This document shows, in pieces, positions 1-10,942 of a stretch of 64,000 bases of DNA. Source of the stretch: Trametopsis cervina (Eukaryota > Basidiomycota > Agaricomycetes > Polyporales > Irpicaceae); assembly GCA_022385755.1 (NCBI GenBank), contig MU278348.1:1617470-1681469 (forward strand), written 5' to 3'. Every line of letters starts with the position of its first letter. Position 1 is the first letter of the stretch. The position numbers and the translations under genes were made by a program. The notes below the pieces were generated by a model that was not told the DNA's origin, did not search any database, and saw only the letters and a program-made list of their open reading frames with translations.

Positions 1-117
1 GCGAGGGTCTGCACTGTGTGATAAGCCTTTCTGTTGCGTGCTTCACCCTACTCTCGACATCGAACGAGCTCTAGGGTTTGGCATAAGCGTGACATCAGCC
101 AATCATAACCCTCAACA
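1..117 (+). repeat. 3' part of the 5' LTR of the copia element
   Basis: The block ends in CTCAACA directly before the primer binding site. Its last 23 bp (95-117) are identical to the last 23 bp of the 3' LTR (5149-5171). Upstream of that the two LTRs are hardly alignable, which is unexpected for one insertion. Confidence 0.7.
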
Positions 118-129
118 GGTTATGAGCCC
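118..129 (+). other. Primer binding site (initiator tRNA-Met, internal half-tRNA type)
   Basis: GGTTATGAGCCC directly follows the LTR end. It is the exact complement of the anticodon loop and 5' stem strand of eukaryotic initiator tRNA-Met (GGGCUCAUAACC) rather than of a tRNA 3' end. Drosophila copia is known to prime from an internal half of the same tRNA. Further partial complementarity continues to about 145. Confidence 0.75.
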
Positions 130-218
130 CACGCTCACCCGCTTCTAATCATACAATACAAGCCAATACTCAATTTTTTATTGTACCCTACGAAAAACCT
201 TTTAAAATTTTTCTCAAC

Positions 219-1946
219 ATGTCCGCCGCTCCTGGAGACAAGGACCGCCTCAAGGTGAAGCTCAACAAGCTTCGTGACGAGCAGGGCGTGAACGACTACT
301 CCGCCTGGGCCGCCACTGCCCACCTCATCCTCGAGGAGCACGACCTCCTGAAGTATATCGAAGGCGCCGGCTCCATCCCTCCCACCATTCCTGACCTTGT
401 TCCTGACCTCGTCAGCGAGGGCTTCGATACGGAGACGGGAGAACCCCACCAAGTCCGAGTCCCTGGGAACCAGATCCTTCGCGACAAAGCCCTGGCCGAC
501 AGCGGCCCTTGGCGCCATGGCGACCTCATTGTCCGCCGCCTCCTCCATGAGGCTGTTCCGAGTCACAAGATCGGCCTCATTCGCCGCACCACCCATGCCA
601 AGGATGCCTGGGAGACGTTGCGGAACCACTACCGACCTGCCAACAGTCTGCGCGCGCAAGCGCTATCGACCCGGATCCGGACATTTCGTTGTCGCGCTGA
701 TCAGGACGTCGCGGAGTGGGCGAACCTCATCCGCGACATGTACGATCAGCTGATGGATCAAGATGATAGCAAAATGACGGACCGCGAGTTCGCCAAGGCC
801 CTCGCGGAGCTCATTCCCGCGGGCTCCCTCTGGCAGCCCTTCACGCGCGAGCTTAGTGCTCGCATGTTGAAGGCTGATGAAGCCGGGCAGCCGCTCTCGT
901 CCACCACAGTCCTCGAGCTGATGAAGGAAGAAGCTTGGGTCCTCAGCCCGAAGTAGAACGGTTTGGATGAGGCCCTTGGACTCTCCAACCGTCGTCCCGC
1001 CGCCACTGTCAATTTCGCGGCCGCTCCTGCAGCTGATGGTAAGCGTCCGCACGGTGGTCGCAAGGACTGTGTTTGTGAGAACACCTACTGTGGCCGCCGG
1101 GGTCACACTGCCGCCGAGTGCTTCGCGTATGGTGGAGGCCGCTGTGGTCTATACGAGGCGTGGTGGAAAGGGCGGCGCGATATTCATTTGCCGCCCTGGG
1201 AGCGTCCGAAGGCGAAACTACCTACGCGCCAGCCGGCGGCATCGCCTACTCCGTATGTCGCGGCCGTGGCAACTGCTGCGCCGCCGCCCGCTGCTCCTAA
1301 CTTGCAGCCCGCTGCCGCCCTGGCGCAGGAATCTGCCATCTATGCCTTCGCTGCCCTCACCATGTCCACGCCTGCCGTCACATGCAACTCCGCTGCTCTT
1401 GCACCTACCACGCAGCCGTCGACGGCCTGCTATCACGACTCTGGTGCGTCGCGGCACATCTTCTTTGATCGCCGGCTATTCCGCAACTACCAGCCATCCG
1501 CGCCTGTTCGCGTGGACGGCTTCGGATCTCAGCACGCCACCAACGCTGTTGGGACCGGCGACATCTTCCTCGATGCCGAGTACCTTGGCCGCCAAACGTC
1601 CCTGAAACTCTCTGATGTGCTGCATGTGCCGTCCGCTCGCCTGAACCTCATCTCGCAGGGCTGCCTGGAGCGCCATGGTGTCTCCTGTGAGACAGGGACT
1701 GGACGGATCACCCTTGTCCACCGTGCACAGCGCATCGTGAGTGGAGAGTTGTTGGCGAACAATATGTACATCCTGCACATGCACCCTCGCGGCCCTCCTT
1801 TGACCGTCTTGACCGACTCGGCGCCTCGATCCTTGCTGCAGCGACTGAGCTCGCCCTCGGTCAACGTTGCCTCCTCGCCGGCCTCTGTTGCGGCTGCCGA
1901 CCCACCTGACAGTGCGGATTTTGGCATCGCCTCCTTGGCCATATAG
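219..1946 (+). pseudogene. copia gag and protease region, interrupted by TAG
   Basis: An ATG at 219 opens a 245-aa Gag-like segment ending in TAG at 954-956. The same frame stays open to 1946. The second part has a Cys/His knuckle (C-x4-C-x4-H-x4-C, about 1078-1125) and a retroviral-type protease motif, HDSGASRH, near 1435. The frame is lost just before the integrase zinc finger: the WHRLLGH-type sequence around 1914-1935 lies in another frame beside a T run, which looks like a one-base loss. Whether the TAG is decay or programmed readthrough cannot be told from one copy. Confidence 0.85.
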
Positions 1947-3061
1947 GCGTAAAAGGCCTCTCCCGCGCAGTTGTCGGTGCTCGGCAGGACCATTCTGTCC
2001 ACCGCAGCTGCTCTATCTGTGCACGAGCCAACATCGTGCGCCTGCCATTTCCCAAAACATCCCCCCTTCGGGCGGACCGCCTTCTATTCCGTATTCATTC
2101 TGACATCTGCGGACCACTGCCCAACTCCTATGGTCACCTAAAATATTTCATCCTTTTCATTGACTGTTTCTCTCGCTACACCTCTGTCTTTTTCCTCAAG
2201 AACAAATCCGACGCGTTTGACTGCTTTCTGGAGTTCCAGACTGCTGTTGAACGCTACACCTCCCTCAAAATTTCTGTCCTCCGCTGCGACAATGCCCCCG
2301 AATATGTCCAGGGTCGCTTCGGTGAATACTGTGCCCGTGTTGGGATTCAGTACGAGAAGATCATCCCGGACGCCTCCCCTCAAAACGGGGTGGCTGAGCG
2401 TGCAAACCGCACCATTGCCGCTATGGCACGCGCTATGCTGCTGGATGGCGACATGAGCCACTACTTCTGGCCCCTCGCTGTTCAGGCCGCCACTCACACC
2501 AAAAATTGTGTGCCACACTCTGCACTTCCTCTTGACACGACTCCGTTCCAATTCTGGTTCAAGCGCCAACCCGACATCTCCCACCTCCGCCCGTTCGGCA
2601 TGCACGTCACCGCCCGCAAAACTACGTCCGATAAACTTCCCAAAATGGATGCGCGAGGCGAATCTGGCCGCTTCGTGGGATATGCGCGTGATGCGCAGGG
2701 ATACCTTATTTGGTTCCCACACTCCCATGCCGTCCGCATGCGCCGCGACGTTGTCTTCCATGACCTGCCCATTCCCACATCTGCCGTCGCGCCCGCTGAC
2801 ACGGCGCTCTGGGACGACATCCTGATGGATGAAGATTCACGCTTCGCGGATCGTCCCGACGCTGCTGCGGATTTCCCAACCGATGCCGCCACGCGTTCTT
2901 CATCCCCACACTCCGACCGTCAACCACCACCTGCGGGGATCCCTGACATTGTGTCGCCCCCGGACGATGACACTCGGGAGGACCCTTTATTGCCCCCGCT
3001 CCTTCCTCCTACTGATGATGCGTACGTACCACATAGCTACTGCGTGCCTATACCGCGCTAA
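1912..3061 (+). pseudogene. copia integrase region
   Basis: Zinc-finger remnants (WHRLLGHIG, then CSIC) near 1914-2010 are followed by the DDE core: Asp in HSDICGP (near 2100), Asp in RCDNAPEY (near 2288), Glu in NGVAERANRT (near 2397). All three catalytic residues are present. The open frame runs from 2036 to a TAA at 3059-3061 and is out of frame with both the upstream protease and the downstream RT. Confidence 0.85.
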
Positions 3062-5003
3062 TACCTACCCTTTCGTGTACCCGTGCCTCTATCACGGCCC
3101 TTGCAGCGTCACTCCCCCTGAGTTGCTCCCACGCCGCGTCCTGCGGCCGAGGGTGTCTCGCTTACCCGCGCGTTTTGTCAACGACAACGCCGAGTACTCG
3201 GTCAAGGGGGGGCTGCAGGTGCATACCGCACTTGTGTCTGCCCTCGCACTCAACGCCGAAGCCATCGTGACTGTCGATGACCCAGCCGAAGCCATTGGCG
3301 CCATTGTGGACGCAGAGCAGAGACTCACAGCGACATCTCCCATCGATGACGCCACCGCCACCGACCCGCTCACTGTAACGGAAGCGCAGAGGGGCATCTA
3401 CTGGTCCCAATGGCTAGCTGCGATCCACGAAGAGCTTGAAGCCCTACAGGAAAAGGGCGTATATGAAGCTATCGAGCACCTACCCCCTGGGAAGCGACCA
3501 GTAGGCTCCAAATTCGTTCTCCACATCAAGCGGAACGCCGATGGCCGCATCTCGCGCTTCAAAGCACGACTTGTAGCGAAGGGATTCACACAGATCCCTG
3601 GACAGGACTTCAACCATACCTTTGCACCCGTCGCGCGATGGGACTCTATCAGAATCATCCTGTCAATCGCAGCCACTCGCGACCTCGAACTCCGACACGT
3701 GGATGTCAAGACAGCTTTCCTCAACGGACCGCTGGAAGAAGAGATATACATGAAGAAGCCTGAGTTCATCGGCGAGGGCTTCTGGCGACTACGGAAGGGA
3801 CTATACGGCCTAAAACAGGCTGGTCGAAATTGGTATCTCGAGTTCAACGACAAGTACCAATCGATCGGATTCACCAGAGCCGAGTCCGACTGGAGCGTGC
3901 ACACGCGAAACACAAACAACGAACGGTCACTCTCAGCTACCAGTGTGGACGACATCCTACTCGCCTCTACATCTCCATCCGAGTCCAACGCGGTAGTCAA
4001 TGCCCTCAAGACGTTTTTCGACATTACAGACAATGGACCCGTCGAATGGCTACTAGGCTGCAAGGTCACGCGTGACCGCGCACGACGCACGATACGACTC
4101 ACACAAGAAGCTTACACCGAGTCGATCCTGCGCACGTTCAAGATGGACACGTGCAATGCTGTGTCCACACCCTTACCACCGCACCTCACTCTCACTCGCA
4201 CAGACTGCCCCACGACGGACGACGAACGCAAGGAGATGAAGGAAGTCCCCTACCGCGCAGCAGTGGGAAAGCTCATGTACCTTGCGACAACCACGAGGCC
4301 AGATATAGCTTTCGCCGTACGAGAGCTCGCGAAGTTCATGTCGAACTACGGCCAAGCACACTGGACCGCAGCGAAGCACCTACTCCGCTACTTGCAAGGC
4401 ACGCGCTCACTAGGTCTCACGTTCGGCCATCGCGATCAGCCGTACCCCCTATTCCGTGGCTTCACTGACTCTGACTGGGGCATGGGCGAAGACCGACGAT
4501 CCATATCGGGTTATGTCATGATGCTGGGCAACTCACCCGTCGCCTGGTCCTCCAAACAACAGGCAGTGGTAGCCCTATCGTCTTGCGAAGCTGAATACCT
4601 CGCATGCTCCCACGCCGCATGTCAAGTGATATGGATGCGCCAACTTCTCGCGGAACTCGGCTTCCCCCAACAACACGCCACAGTTCTGTTCTGCGACAAC
4701 AGTGGAACCGTCGCATGCACGCATGACCCTCACGGACACACCTGAATGAAACACATCGACATCCGCGCCCACTTCATCCGTCAATGTGTCAACGAGCGAC
4801 TCATCAACGTGACGCACGTCGCCGGGACCGAAAACATCGCCGATATATTCACAAAGTCACTCGGTCGTGTCCTGCATGTCAATGCGGTGAAGATGCTAGG
4901 GATGGATTCGGGTCAAGGGGGGGTGTTGAGTGGTGACCCTCTCCCGAGTAAAGGGAAGAGGTATACGCACTATGCGGCGGATAAACCGCCGCAGGACTCT
5001 TAA
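3062..5003 (+). pseudogene. copia reverse transcriptase and RNase H
   Basis: This frame is open from 2829, but sequence resembling the family starts near 3120. RT motifs are clear (for example RFKARLVAKGF, DVKTAFLNG, LYGLKQAGRNW). The catalytic box reads SVDD instead of the usual YVDD. RNase H residues are present: Asp in DSDW, Glu in CEAEY, Asp in CDN. A TGA at 4743-4745 interrupts the conserved segment just before MKHIDIR, consistent with a CGA-to-TGA transition. The frame ends at 5003, inside the 3' LTR. Confidence 0.85.
4914..4923 (+). other. Polypurine tract of the copia element
   Basis: CAAGGGGGGG lies immediately before the TGTTGAG that starts the 3' LTR, the expected position for plus-strand priming. 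Confidence 0.8.
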
Positions 5004-5171
5004 CTACACATGCCCGATTAGGGTCGACATGTATTAGTCAGCGACGAGGATATGTCTCGATCGCCCTGCACCGTGTTCTTTATCTACTCTTACACGGTGT
5101 CAGGTATGTGCTACTGTAGTATACTGTCTAATCTACTCTTACACGGTGTCAGCCAATCATAACCCTCAACA
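4924..5171 (+). repeat. 3' LTR (248 bp) of the copia element
   Basis: It starts TGTTGAG and ends CTCAACA, a perfect 7-bp inverted terminal repeat with TG..CA ends. It contains a direct duplication of a 22-bp unit at about 5081-5102 and 5131-5152. It ends 170 bp before the predicted ATG of the F-box gene. Confidence 0.85.
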
Positions 5172-5340
5172 TTGTTGCTGGTTGAGCCATAGACGACTGC
5201 TACTGGTAACTGCGAAGGTGTGGCAACCCATTAGCGCGATTGGTCACAGTCACGTGAACGGTGACATGACCGCGGGCAAACTCAGGCTCTGCTATTCTTT
5301 GTCAGTTCGCTCATTTGCAGTGATTGGGTCTCTTCCAGCT

Positions 5341-6882
5341 ATGTCTGATGTAAGTGCCATCTGTTCATTTGCTAGCAGTATGCTCAAGCTCAAGATAAGT
5401 CCCAAGATCGATATATCCTCAACAACAGCGAGAGAAAACGTGGAGCCACCGGCCGCCACTGAGCATATCCTTTCCCCGTCTACCCAGCGTAGCCAGGCCG
5501 CAGTTGGCATAAACCGTCTACCACATGAGATTCTTTCTCAAATTTTCGTCATGTGGGCCCACGACGACGAAGACGGCCCATGGATGGCCGCCGCAGTGTG
5601 TGGCTACTGGCGGAAAGTCGTACTGGCCACCAGCCAAGCCTGGGGTCGGATCACGCTTCGGCTGGAACCTGCAAAGGAGATGGACCCAGAATGGTGCATA
5701 GAAGAAGAAGACCTAGAGATGGCAGCCTCGCCTCGAAATAAGCGTCGCCCGCTTGGCCTGTGGCTCGAACGCGCGGACGGCGCGGAACTGTCGCTTCACC
5801 TAACAATCAACCCTTTGTGTCCAGGTTTAGAGGAGGAAATATGGTCCATCATGAACGGAATCAAAGAGCGCACCCAATGCTTACGACGAATAACGCTCTT
5901 GGTAGAATCTGTCTTTCTCACCGAGACCATCCTCGAAATTATATCCGTGCAAATGCCGGAATGTCGCCTTCAACACCTCGAGATCGTTCTTTCAGAAAAA
6001 CGTGTTCCAGTGGAGTTGAGAGATCTACACTCTGAAGGACGCCTTATTACGCGCTTCTGGGATTTTGCACCTCCCGCGGAAACACTCGTCTTCCGAGGGT
6101 GTGTACCCCCATCTGGTCAATCATCCTCTGCCTCTCACGTTCATACCCTGGTCGTAGAAGACGTCGAGCGTGCGGTACCATTGCACATGTTCCCTAACAT
6201 TCGTCATCTTGAAATGAAATCTGTACAAATCATTCGACTCTCCTCTCCCGACCCTCCTCCCTTCCAGTTCCTGGAGACGCTATCCATCCATAGTATGTCT
6301 ACAGTACACTGCGCATTATGGATGACGAAGCTGAAAGCACCCAACCTGACACACTTGTCCATCGGCAATTACGGAAAGCAAGAGCTACACGACTTGTGGT
6401 CAAAAGATCCCGAAAGCAAATGGGCAGATATCATGCACGAATTCGGGTCTGCATTTACGTGCTTCGTCCGTAATTCACCATCGGTGGGCAGCCTGCATCT
6501 GCGACGATCACCGATAGACGACATACACTTCCTTGAAATTCTTGAAGAGCTTCCTGGACTTCACGAGTTGAGCATCGACACACTCCTCATCGGCACTCCA
6601 GCCATGCGTGGGTTAACGCCAGGGCCGCCGGGAAAGAGCAAAGGACGAAGAGTGCTATGTCCACGATTGCAGCACCTGCACATCGAGAATTGCGCCTCTA
6701 TCCAGAAAACCAGTCTGCTACGCCTACTGGAAGCTCGATACAAAGAAAGAAATCGTTGTGCCCCCATCGAGAGGCTAACCATAGCCGACTGCGAGGGCCT
6801 CGAAGGCATAGACACCGAGGTGCTTTCGCTGGTAGACCCCGCAGCAGTGACTGTGAAGATACTACGGGAAGAAGAGCCTTAG
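5341..6882 (+). CDS. F-box-like protein with LRR-like C-terminal region
   Basis: This is a single-exon gene of 513 aa. The F-box-like segment (INRLPHEILSQIFVMW) sits near residues 60-75. It is followed by the WR/W pattern common in basidiomycete F-box-like families and then a long region with repeated leucine spacing. By family knowledge such proteins recruit substrates to SCF ubiquitin ligases; the substrate here is unknown. The frame is open further upstream into the LTR (from 5146), but the Met at 5341 is chosen because it lies outside the transposon and still precedes the F-box. The LTR may have replaced part of the promoter (inference). Confidence 0.75.
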   Translation: MSDVSAICSFASSMLKLKISPKIDISSTTARENVEPPAATEHILSPSTQRSQAAVGINRLPHEILSQIFVMWAHDDEDGPWMAAAVCGYWRKVVLATSQAWGRITLRLEPAKEMDPEWCIEEEDLEMAASPRNKRRPLGLWLERADGAELSLHLTINPLCPGLEEEIWSIMNGIKERTQCLRRITLLVESVFLTETILEIISVQMPECRLQHLEIVLSEKRVPVELRDLHSEGRLITRFWDFAPPAETLVFRGCVPPSGQSSSASHVHTLVVEDVERAVPLHMFPNIRHLEMKSVQIIRLSSPDPPPFQFLETLSIHSMSTVHCALWMTKLKAPNLTHLSIGNYGKQELHDLWSKDPESKWADIMHEFGSAFTCFVRNSPSVGSLHLRRSPIDDIHFLEILEELPGLHELSIDTLLIGTPAMRGLTPGPPGKSKGRRVLCPRLQHLHIENCASIQKTSLLRLLEARYKERNRCAPIERLTIADCEGLEGIDTEVLSLVDPAAVTVKILREEEP

Positions 6883-7307
6883 TACTAGAGCCGTTGGGTA
6901 AGTAGTACCTATTCCCCCTTCGCTTGTGCAGCTAACACATCCCAGCTTTTGTCTTTCCAGTACTATCGATATATTGTGACAGAGGATTCGAGCGTATGCG
7001 GCGTGCTACGCGAATACATAAAACAAGGGCTATGGATACAGTGATGATCTACAACGAAATGTGCGAAGATTATATGACGATGTGAGTGCTGAAAGTGGCT
7101 GCATGTGTGTGGGGTATGTTCCTGAGACCGGCGCATCGGGCGCCGCTGTCTCCTCTCCTCTCCTCTCCTCCTAGCTCCTCTCCTCCTAGCTCCTCTCCTC
7201 CTCTTGAGCTCTCCTCCATTCTCCAGCTCCTCTCATGTCTTTCAATATCGGCGTTGCGCCGTGTGGGAGGCGACAAAGTGCACCACAGGTACCGACCCGA
7301 CGGCAGT
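6883..7307. repeat. Intergenic stretch with CT-rich simple repeat
   Basis: Around 7149-7215 the plus strand is an imperfect TCCTC/CTCCTAGCTCC microsatellite. No coding sequence is convincing here. It lies 3' of both flanking genes and probably contains their 3' UTRs. Confidence 0.6.
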
Positions 7308-7535
7308 CTAATTCTTGCCAACCAACTTCTTCAGCGACCCAAAGCCACTGGATGAGCCCTTGCCCGCTTGGGCATTGGTATTCGAGGACGAGTTGAGTGC
7401 TCCAAATGATGCGTACATCGCGTGGTTGTCTCGCGGGGACTGGTGGAATGACGAGAACGCGTGCGGGGAGCCGGGGGCGGACGGGAAGAAGCTGGACACA
7501 GGGGACGACGGCGGGGAGTTGTAGTAGGAAGACAT
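7308..7535 (-). CDS. Small Ser/Pro-rich protein, unknown function
   Basis: This is an uninterrupted 75-aa frame starting MSSYYNSPPSSP and ending in a basic GSLKKLVGKN tail. The composition is Ser/Pro/Asn rich with no signal peptide or membrane segment, so it is probably disordered. I do not recognise a family. The clean start, the distinct composition and the lack of an overlapping better gene favour it being real, but conservation would have to confirm it. Confidence 0.5.
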   Translation of the reverse strand: MSSYYNSPPSSPVSSFFPSAPGSPHAFSSFHQSPRDNHAMYASFGALNSSSNTNAQAGKGSSSGFGSLKKLVGKN

Positions 7536-8555
7536 TGTGGTATGTCAATTTACGATTGGGTAACAAGTGGTGATATTATTGCTGACTGTTCGTCAAGCGA
7601 TGTGAATGCTGCCCGGTAGAGGACGAATGCACCGATGTCGCGGAGGAGGATATGGATAATCAGTGGCGTCGAGTGAACGACGACTGAGGCGACAATGGAG
7701 GATGCTTTGTCTGAAGTGGTGGGTGAGGAGTGTTTGACTCGCTGAAGGGCGACCGAGGTCTGATCGTCTCCATGTCATTGACAGCAGATTCTTATACCCC
7801 CTGCTCCTCACCCGCGCATCAGAGCATCACTGCGCCTCCGAGTTACGCAAAGTATCTGGATTTACCGCGGTAAGCGACGGAAAAGAAGAGTCTCCATCTG
7901 GGGAAAGACCAATCTATAAAGGGATTTCCATACTGGGATGAAGGAAGTTTTGATCGCTTAACGCCACCGTGCTGCTGAATACAAGGACGCCCCCTGATAA
8001 GGCTCCCCCGCCATTTACGAGGTTCAATCCCCGCTTGGATCAGTATTCCTCACGCTTCGCAAGACTAGGAAATCTGGCTCGCAATATCAGAGTACAATGC
8101 GAGGAGCACTGCACGGCGTAATTATCTATACTCTATCAGTACACATGTCACCAGCCACCCCCTATCATGGTATGCGCTTTCTTCTATGCTGGGATTGCTA
8201 CGTCGTCGAGATCTCGTGCTCGGACACAGGTATGATCAATAAATCCGAATATTGTGGATATCACAAGATATCCGATCCTCTGAATTATATCTGTACTGTA
8301 TGCGGTTCCCGGGATGATACACGGAGATGCGGATAAACGACCAAAATGCAGCTGAATAAGTATACGATACGAGGGAGGCTATGGATGGGAGAGTATCACG
8401 ATTAGCGCCAAGTAAGAGTGTACGTGTGGATGGATGAACTCGAAAGCATGCGACGACGATGTTGTGGTTATGCAAATGAGAGGAAAGGAAGGACAAGAGA
8501 GCATAGAAGATCACATGAGGGCCTACAGGAAACCTAATTTGCCATGGCTGGATTA
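7536..8555. other. Intergenic region, no gene seen
   Basis: About 1 kb lies between the 5' end of the 75-aa gene and the 3' end of the TBC gene. A CCAAT..TATAAA-like arrangement on the plus strand (about 7908-7918) has no convincing downstream coding region. No tRNA or repeat could be supported. Confidence 0.5.
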
Positions 8556-10942
8556 TTAAAGCAGGGCAGAGCCTGATTTGCCGTCGGCGACTAGGCGTTT
8601 CCATTCAGCTCGCCACGACTGCATGCTTGACCGAATTTTCTTATCTGCGATGACCTTCTCGATCCAGGAGAGTAGTGCGTTTTCGTCTTCGGGGACAAAG
8701 AAGGACGAGAGTAGCGAGAGAACTGTCTCAAAGTTGGCAGACTCCGATGTGATATGATCTACAGCGGGAACAAAGATAATCAGCCTCCTTTACGAAAGGA
8801 TTCTTTGATAAAGACCTACCTCTGTAGACCCATACAATCGCTACCGCAACAATGACAAAGACATCATGGCCCTCCAGCAGGAAAGCATCCCATAGCCTGA
8901 GCTGAGACTGAAACGGCACCGAGTTGGCAAACAAGGTGATATACCACTTTGTTGCATAGGAGGTAGTGGAGATCATGTGTTTCTTGAATCCGGAATAGAC
9001 TGCAGGCATCATTTGTTCCATCATGCGCTCCTGGACGTAGATCGCTTCCAACAAACCGGGAAACCCGGGGCTGAATATGTCGTGCATATTATATGCATCG
9101 TGTATCCGCACCAGGGAAGCATACACGCGCTCCGGGTCGAAGTAGCACAAAAGTGTGGCAGCTATAGGGCCCATACCTTGGCAGTACCCGCACTGCTCAC
9201 AATGTAGCGAGAGACAGTGCAGGACATGGAAGAGCGACCGTTGTCTGCGCGAATGCAACGCTTAACTCGCCGACATCGAGTATATGGCGTGGGCACTTAC
9301 CCATGGCCGTATCTCGTCCGAAACATGACATGGCCACTGATCGTCCGCGGCACATCCAGGTCGATTTGCACGTCGTATGTCGAAGGCAAGTCGATTGCTA
9401 TCCGGTAAACCCCAGCAAGTCGCTGGAGCTCATTCCGCCCGCTCTTCGTAAATCGGTTCATGAGCACTTCCCATGCTGCGCTGCGCCAACAATCCGGGAT
9501 GCCTTTAAATGTACGCTCCCGAAGCTTGGCGTCCTTGGATGGTTTAATGCCCCATTCTTCAACATTGCCGCCAACGTCCCGAGACTTTGCAACAAGCATA
9601 CGGCTCCACTTCGCAGTCCGTTCTGACTCTTTGACCGGAGGAGGACTTGACAGCGTCTTGGATAGCAGCGGGGGACTGGCAGATGCTTGATGCGACGATG
9701 CCCCTACGCGACTCAGCGCCTTCGACAGCGGCGCAGCAGGGAGGAGTATGACCCGGTCATGCGATGGGGTGACGAAGAAACCATAGCTGCGGAGGATAAG
9801 GAGGTGCAGTGCAGCTGTGTTTCGCATCGCACTCACCGGTCAAGACTGCCCAATAGCCGTACCTCCTCAGGTGTCAAATCGCGCGTCTTCTCCGACTCGT
9901 CGGCCAAGGCATCTTCGGCTTGTATTTCGCTTGCTCTACTGCCTCCCACGCGTGCCCGCGTACGCTCGACGCCCTCTGCGACACCGTCTCCCTTGACCCC
10001 GCGAGCTTCAAGTTGTGCGTATGTACTTCGAACGTGAAAGGCATCCGGATCTTCGCCCTCGGAGGGCGTGATAGAGACTTGACTATGCTTGCTTTCCGGA
10101 GAGCTTACTACCTTGGGTCGCTGCAGGGGCTTGGGAGGGGTGCCGGGGACTGATAGTAGCGGTGGTGTTTGTGGAAATGGTAGTGAAGAGGGTGAAGACG
10201 TCGGGTGTTGCGACAAGCGCGGGGAAGAGTATGGGGTGGAAGGGCCACTTCCAGATGCGCCATGGTCTTTATGCGATGAAATGCTTTTACGATGTTGCGA
10301 AACAGGTCTGCTTGACGACCCACTCTGTGGTCCACCATTGTGTCTGCTGGCTGGTCTGCTGCTATTGCGTGACGGCGGCGACGAGGAGATAACGCCGCTC
10401 GCTGAACTTTGGCGATGACCGTTCGGAAGGCTTGCCAAACGTGCAGGCGGTGAGGTGCTTAGATGTGCTGAAGGAGGCCGACTGTCGGCGTACGCCAGTT
10501 GCGTAGAGTCGTCCGAAACCACGGACGTCCTGGTCCCACCCGACATGCTGAGTGTATTGCTCACCGGTCGCATTACATCGTACGTGGCATCGTAGTAGCC
10601 ACTGTCGTTTAAGGGTCGGCTGTTGACCTGGATATACGAGTCGTTGTAGTCGGAGAAGGAAGCGACTGCAACGGGACCGAGGTCCTTCGACGAAGGCTGC
10701 TTGTGGTGATCGTCTAAGTGGGAGCCTGCAGAGGGAGACCAGCTGCCCTCTTCTTCATACATAGAATAAATGGTGACTATTGTAGTTTCCGATGAGCTGC
10801 GCTCCCTGTCTGCTGCTGAAGGGGCTAATTCAGGTAGAGCAGAGGACAGAGTTGTGTTCGTGGAGAGAGGCGAAGGCTGCGGGCTGCTCCGGGTGGCGAT
10901 GGGAGAGGGCGGTATGAGTGTAAGAGACGGTGCGACGTCCAT
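8556..10942 (-). CDS. TBC-domain Rab GTPase-activating protein
   Basis: Four exons are seen: 10942-9837, 9786-9301, 9244-8820, 8758-8556 (739 aa, frame intact). The first about 370 residues are Ser/Pro-rich and look disordered. The TBC domain follows, with the arginine finger in IDLDVPRT and the glutamine finger in GYCQGM, so both catalytic residues of TBC GAPs are present. Family knowledge: it accelerates GTP hydrolysis by Rab GTPases in vesicle traffic. The target Rab cannot be told. The start is placed at MDVAPSLTL because the open sequence upstream is low-complexity and unlike protein. The C-terminal tail is helical and charged. Confidence 0.85.

Larger units (their letters stand above)
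1..5171 (+). mobile_element. Ty1/copia LTR retrotransposon, 5' truncated by window edge, degenerate
   Basis: Internal order is gag, CCHC knuckle, protease, integrase, reverse transcriptase, RNase H, which is the Ty1/copia (Pseudoviridae-type) order. A primer binding site follows the 5' LTR end, and a polypurine tract precedes the 3' LTR. The reading frame is interrupted by in-frame stops at 954-956 (TAG) and 4743-4745 (TGA) and by two frame changes, near 1915 and between about 3000 and 3120, so this copy is probably not autonomous. The 5' end lies outside the window, so the target-site duplication cannot be checked. Confidence 0.95.

Noticed and set aside
135..659. Long minus-strand open frame across gag
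   Set aside because: It is antisense to the copia Gag frame, has no own features, and is explained by codon bias of the opposite strand.
5351..5378. GTAAGT..CTAGCAG resembling an intron just after the F-box gene start
   Set aside because: About 28 nt is shorter than any other intron here, and the frame is open without splicing.
8014..8034. GGTTCAATCCCCGC, like a tRNA B box
   Set aside because: No A box lies at a suitable distance upstream and no stems form.
10108..10418. Overlapping plus- and minus-strand open frames in the first TBC exon
   Set aside because: They are shadows of the Ser/Pro-rich first exon, with no independent start or motif.
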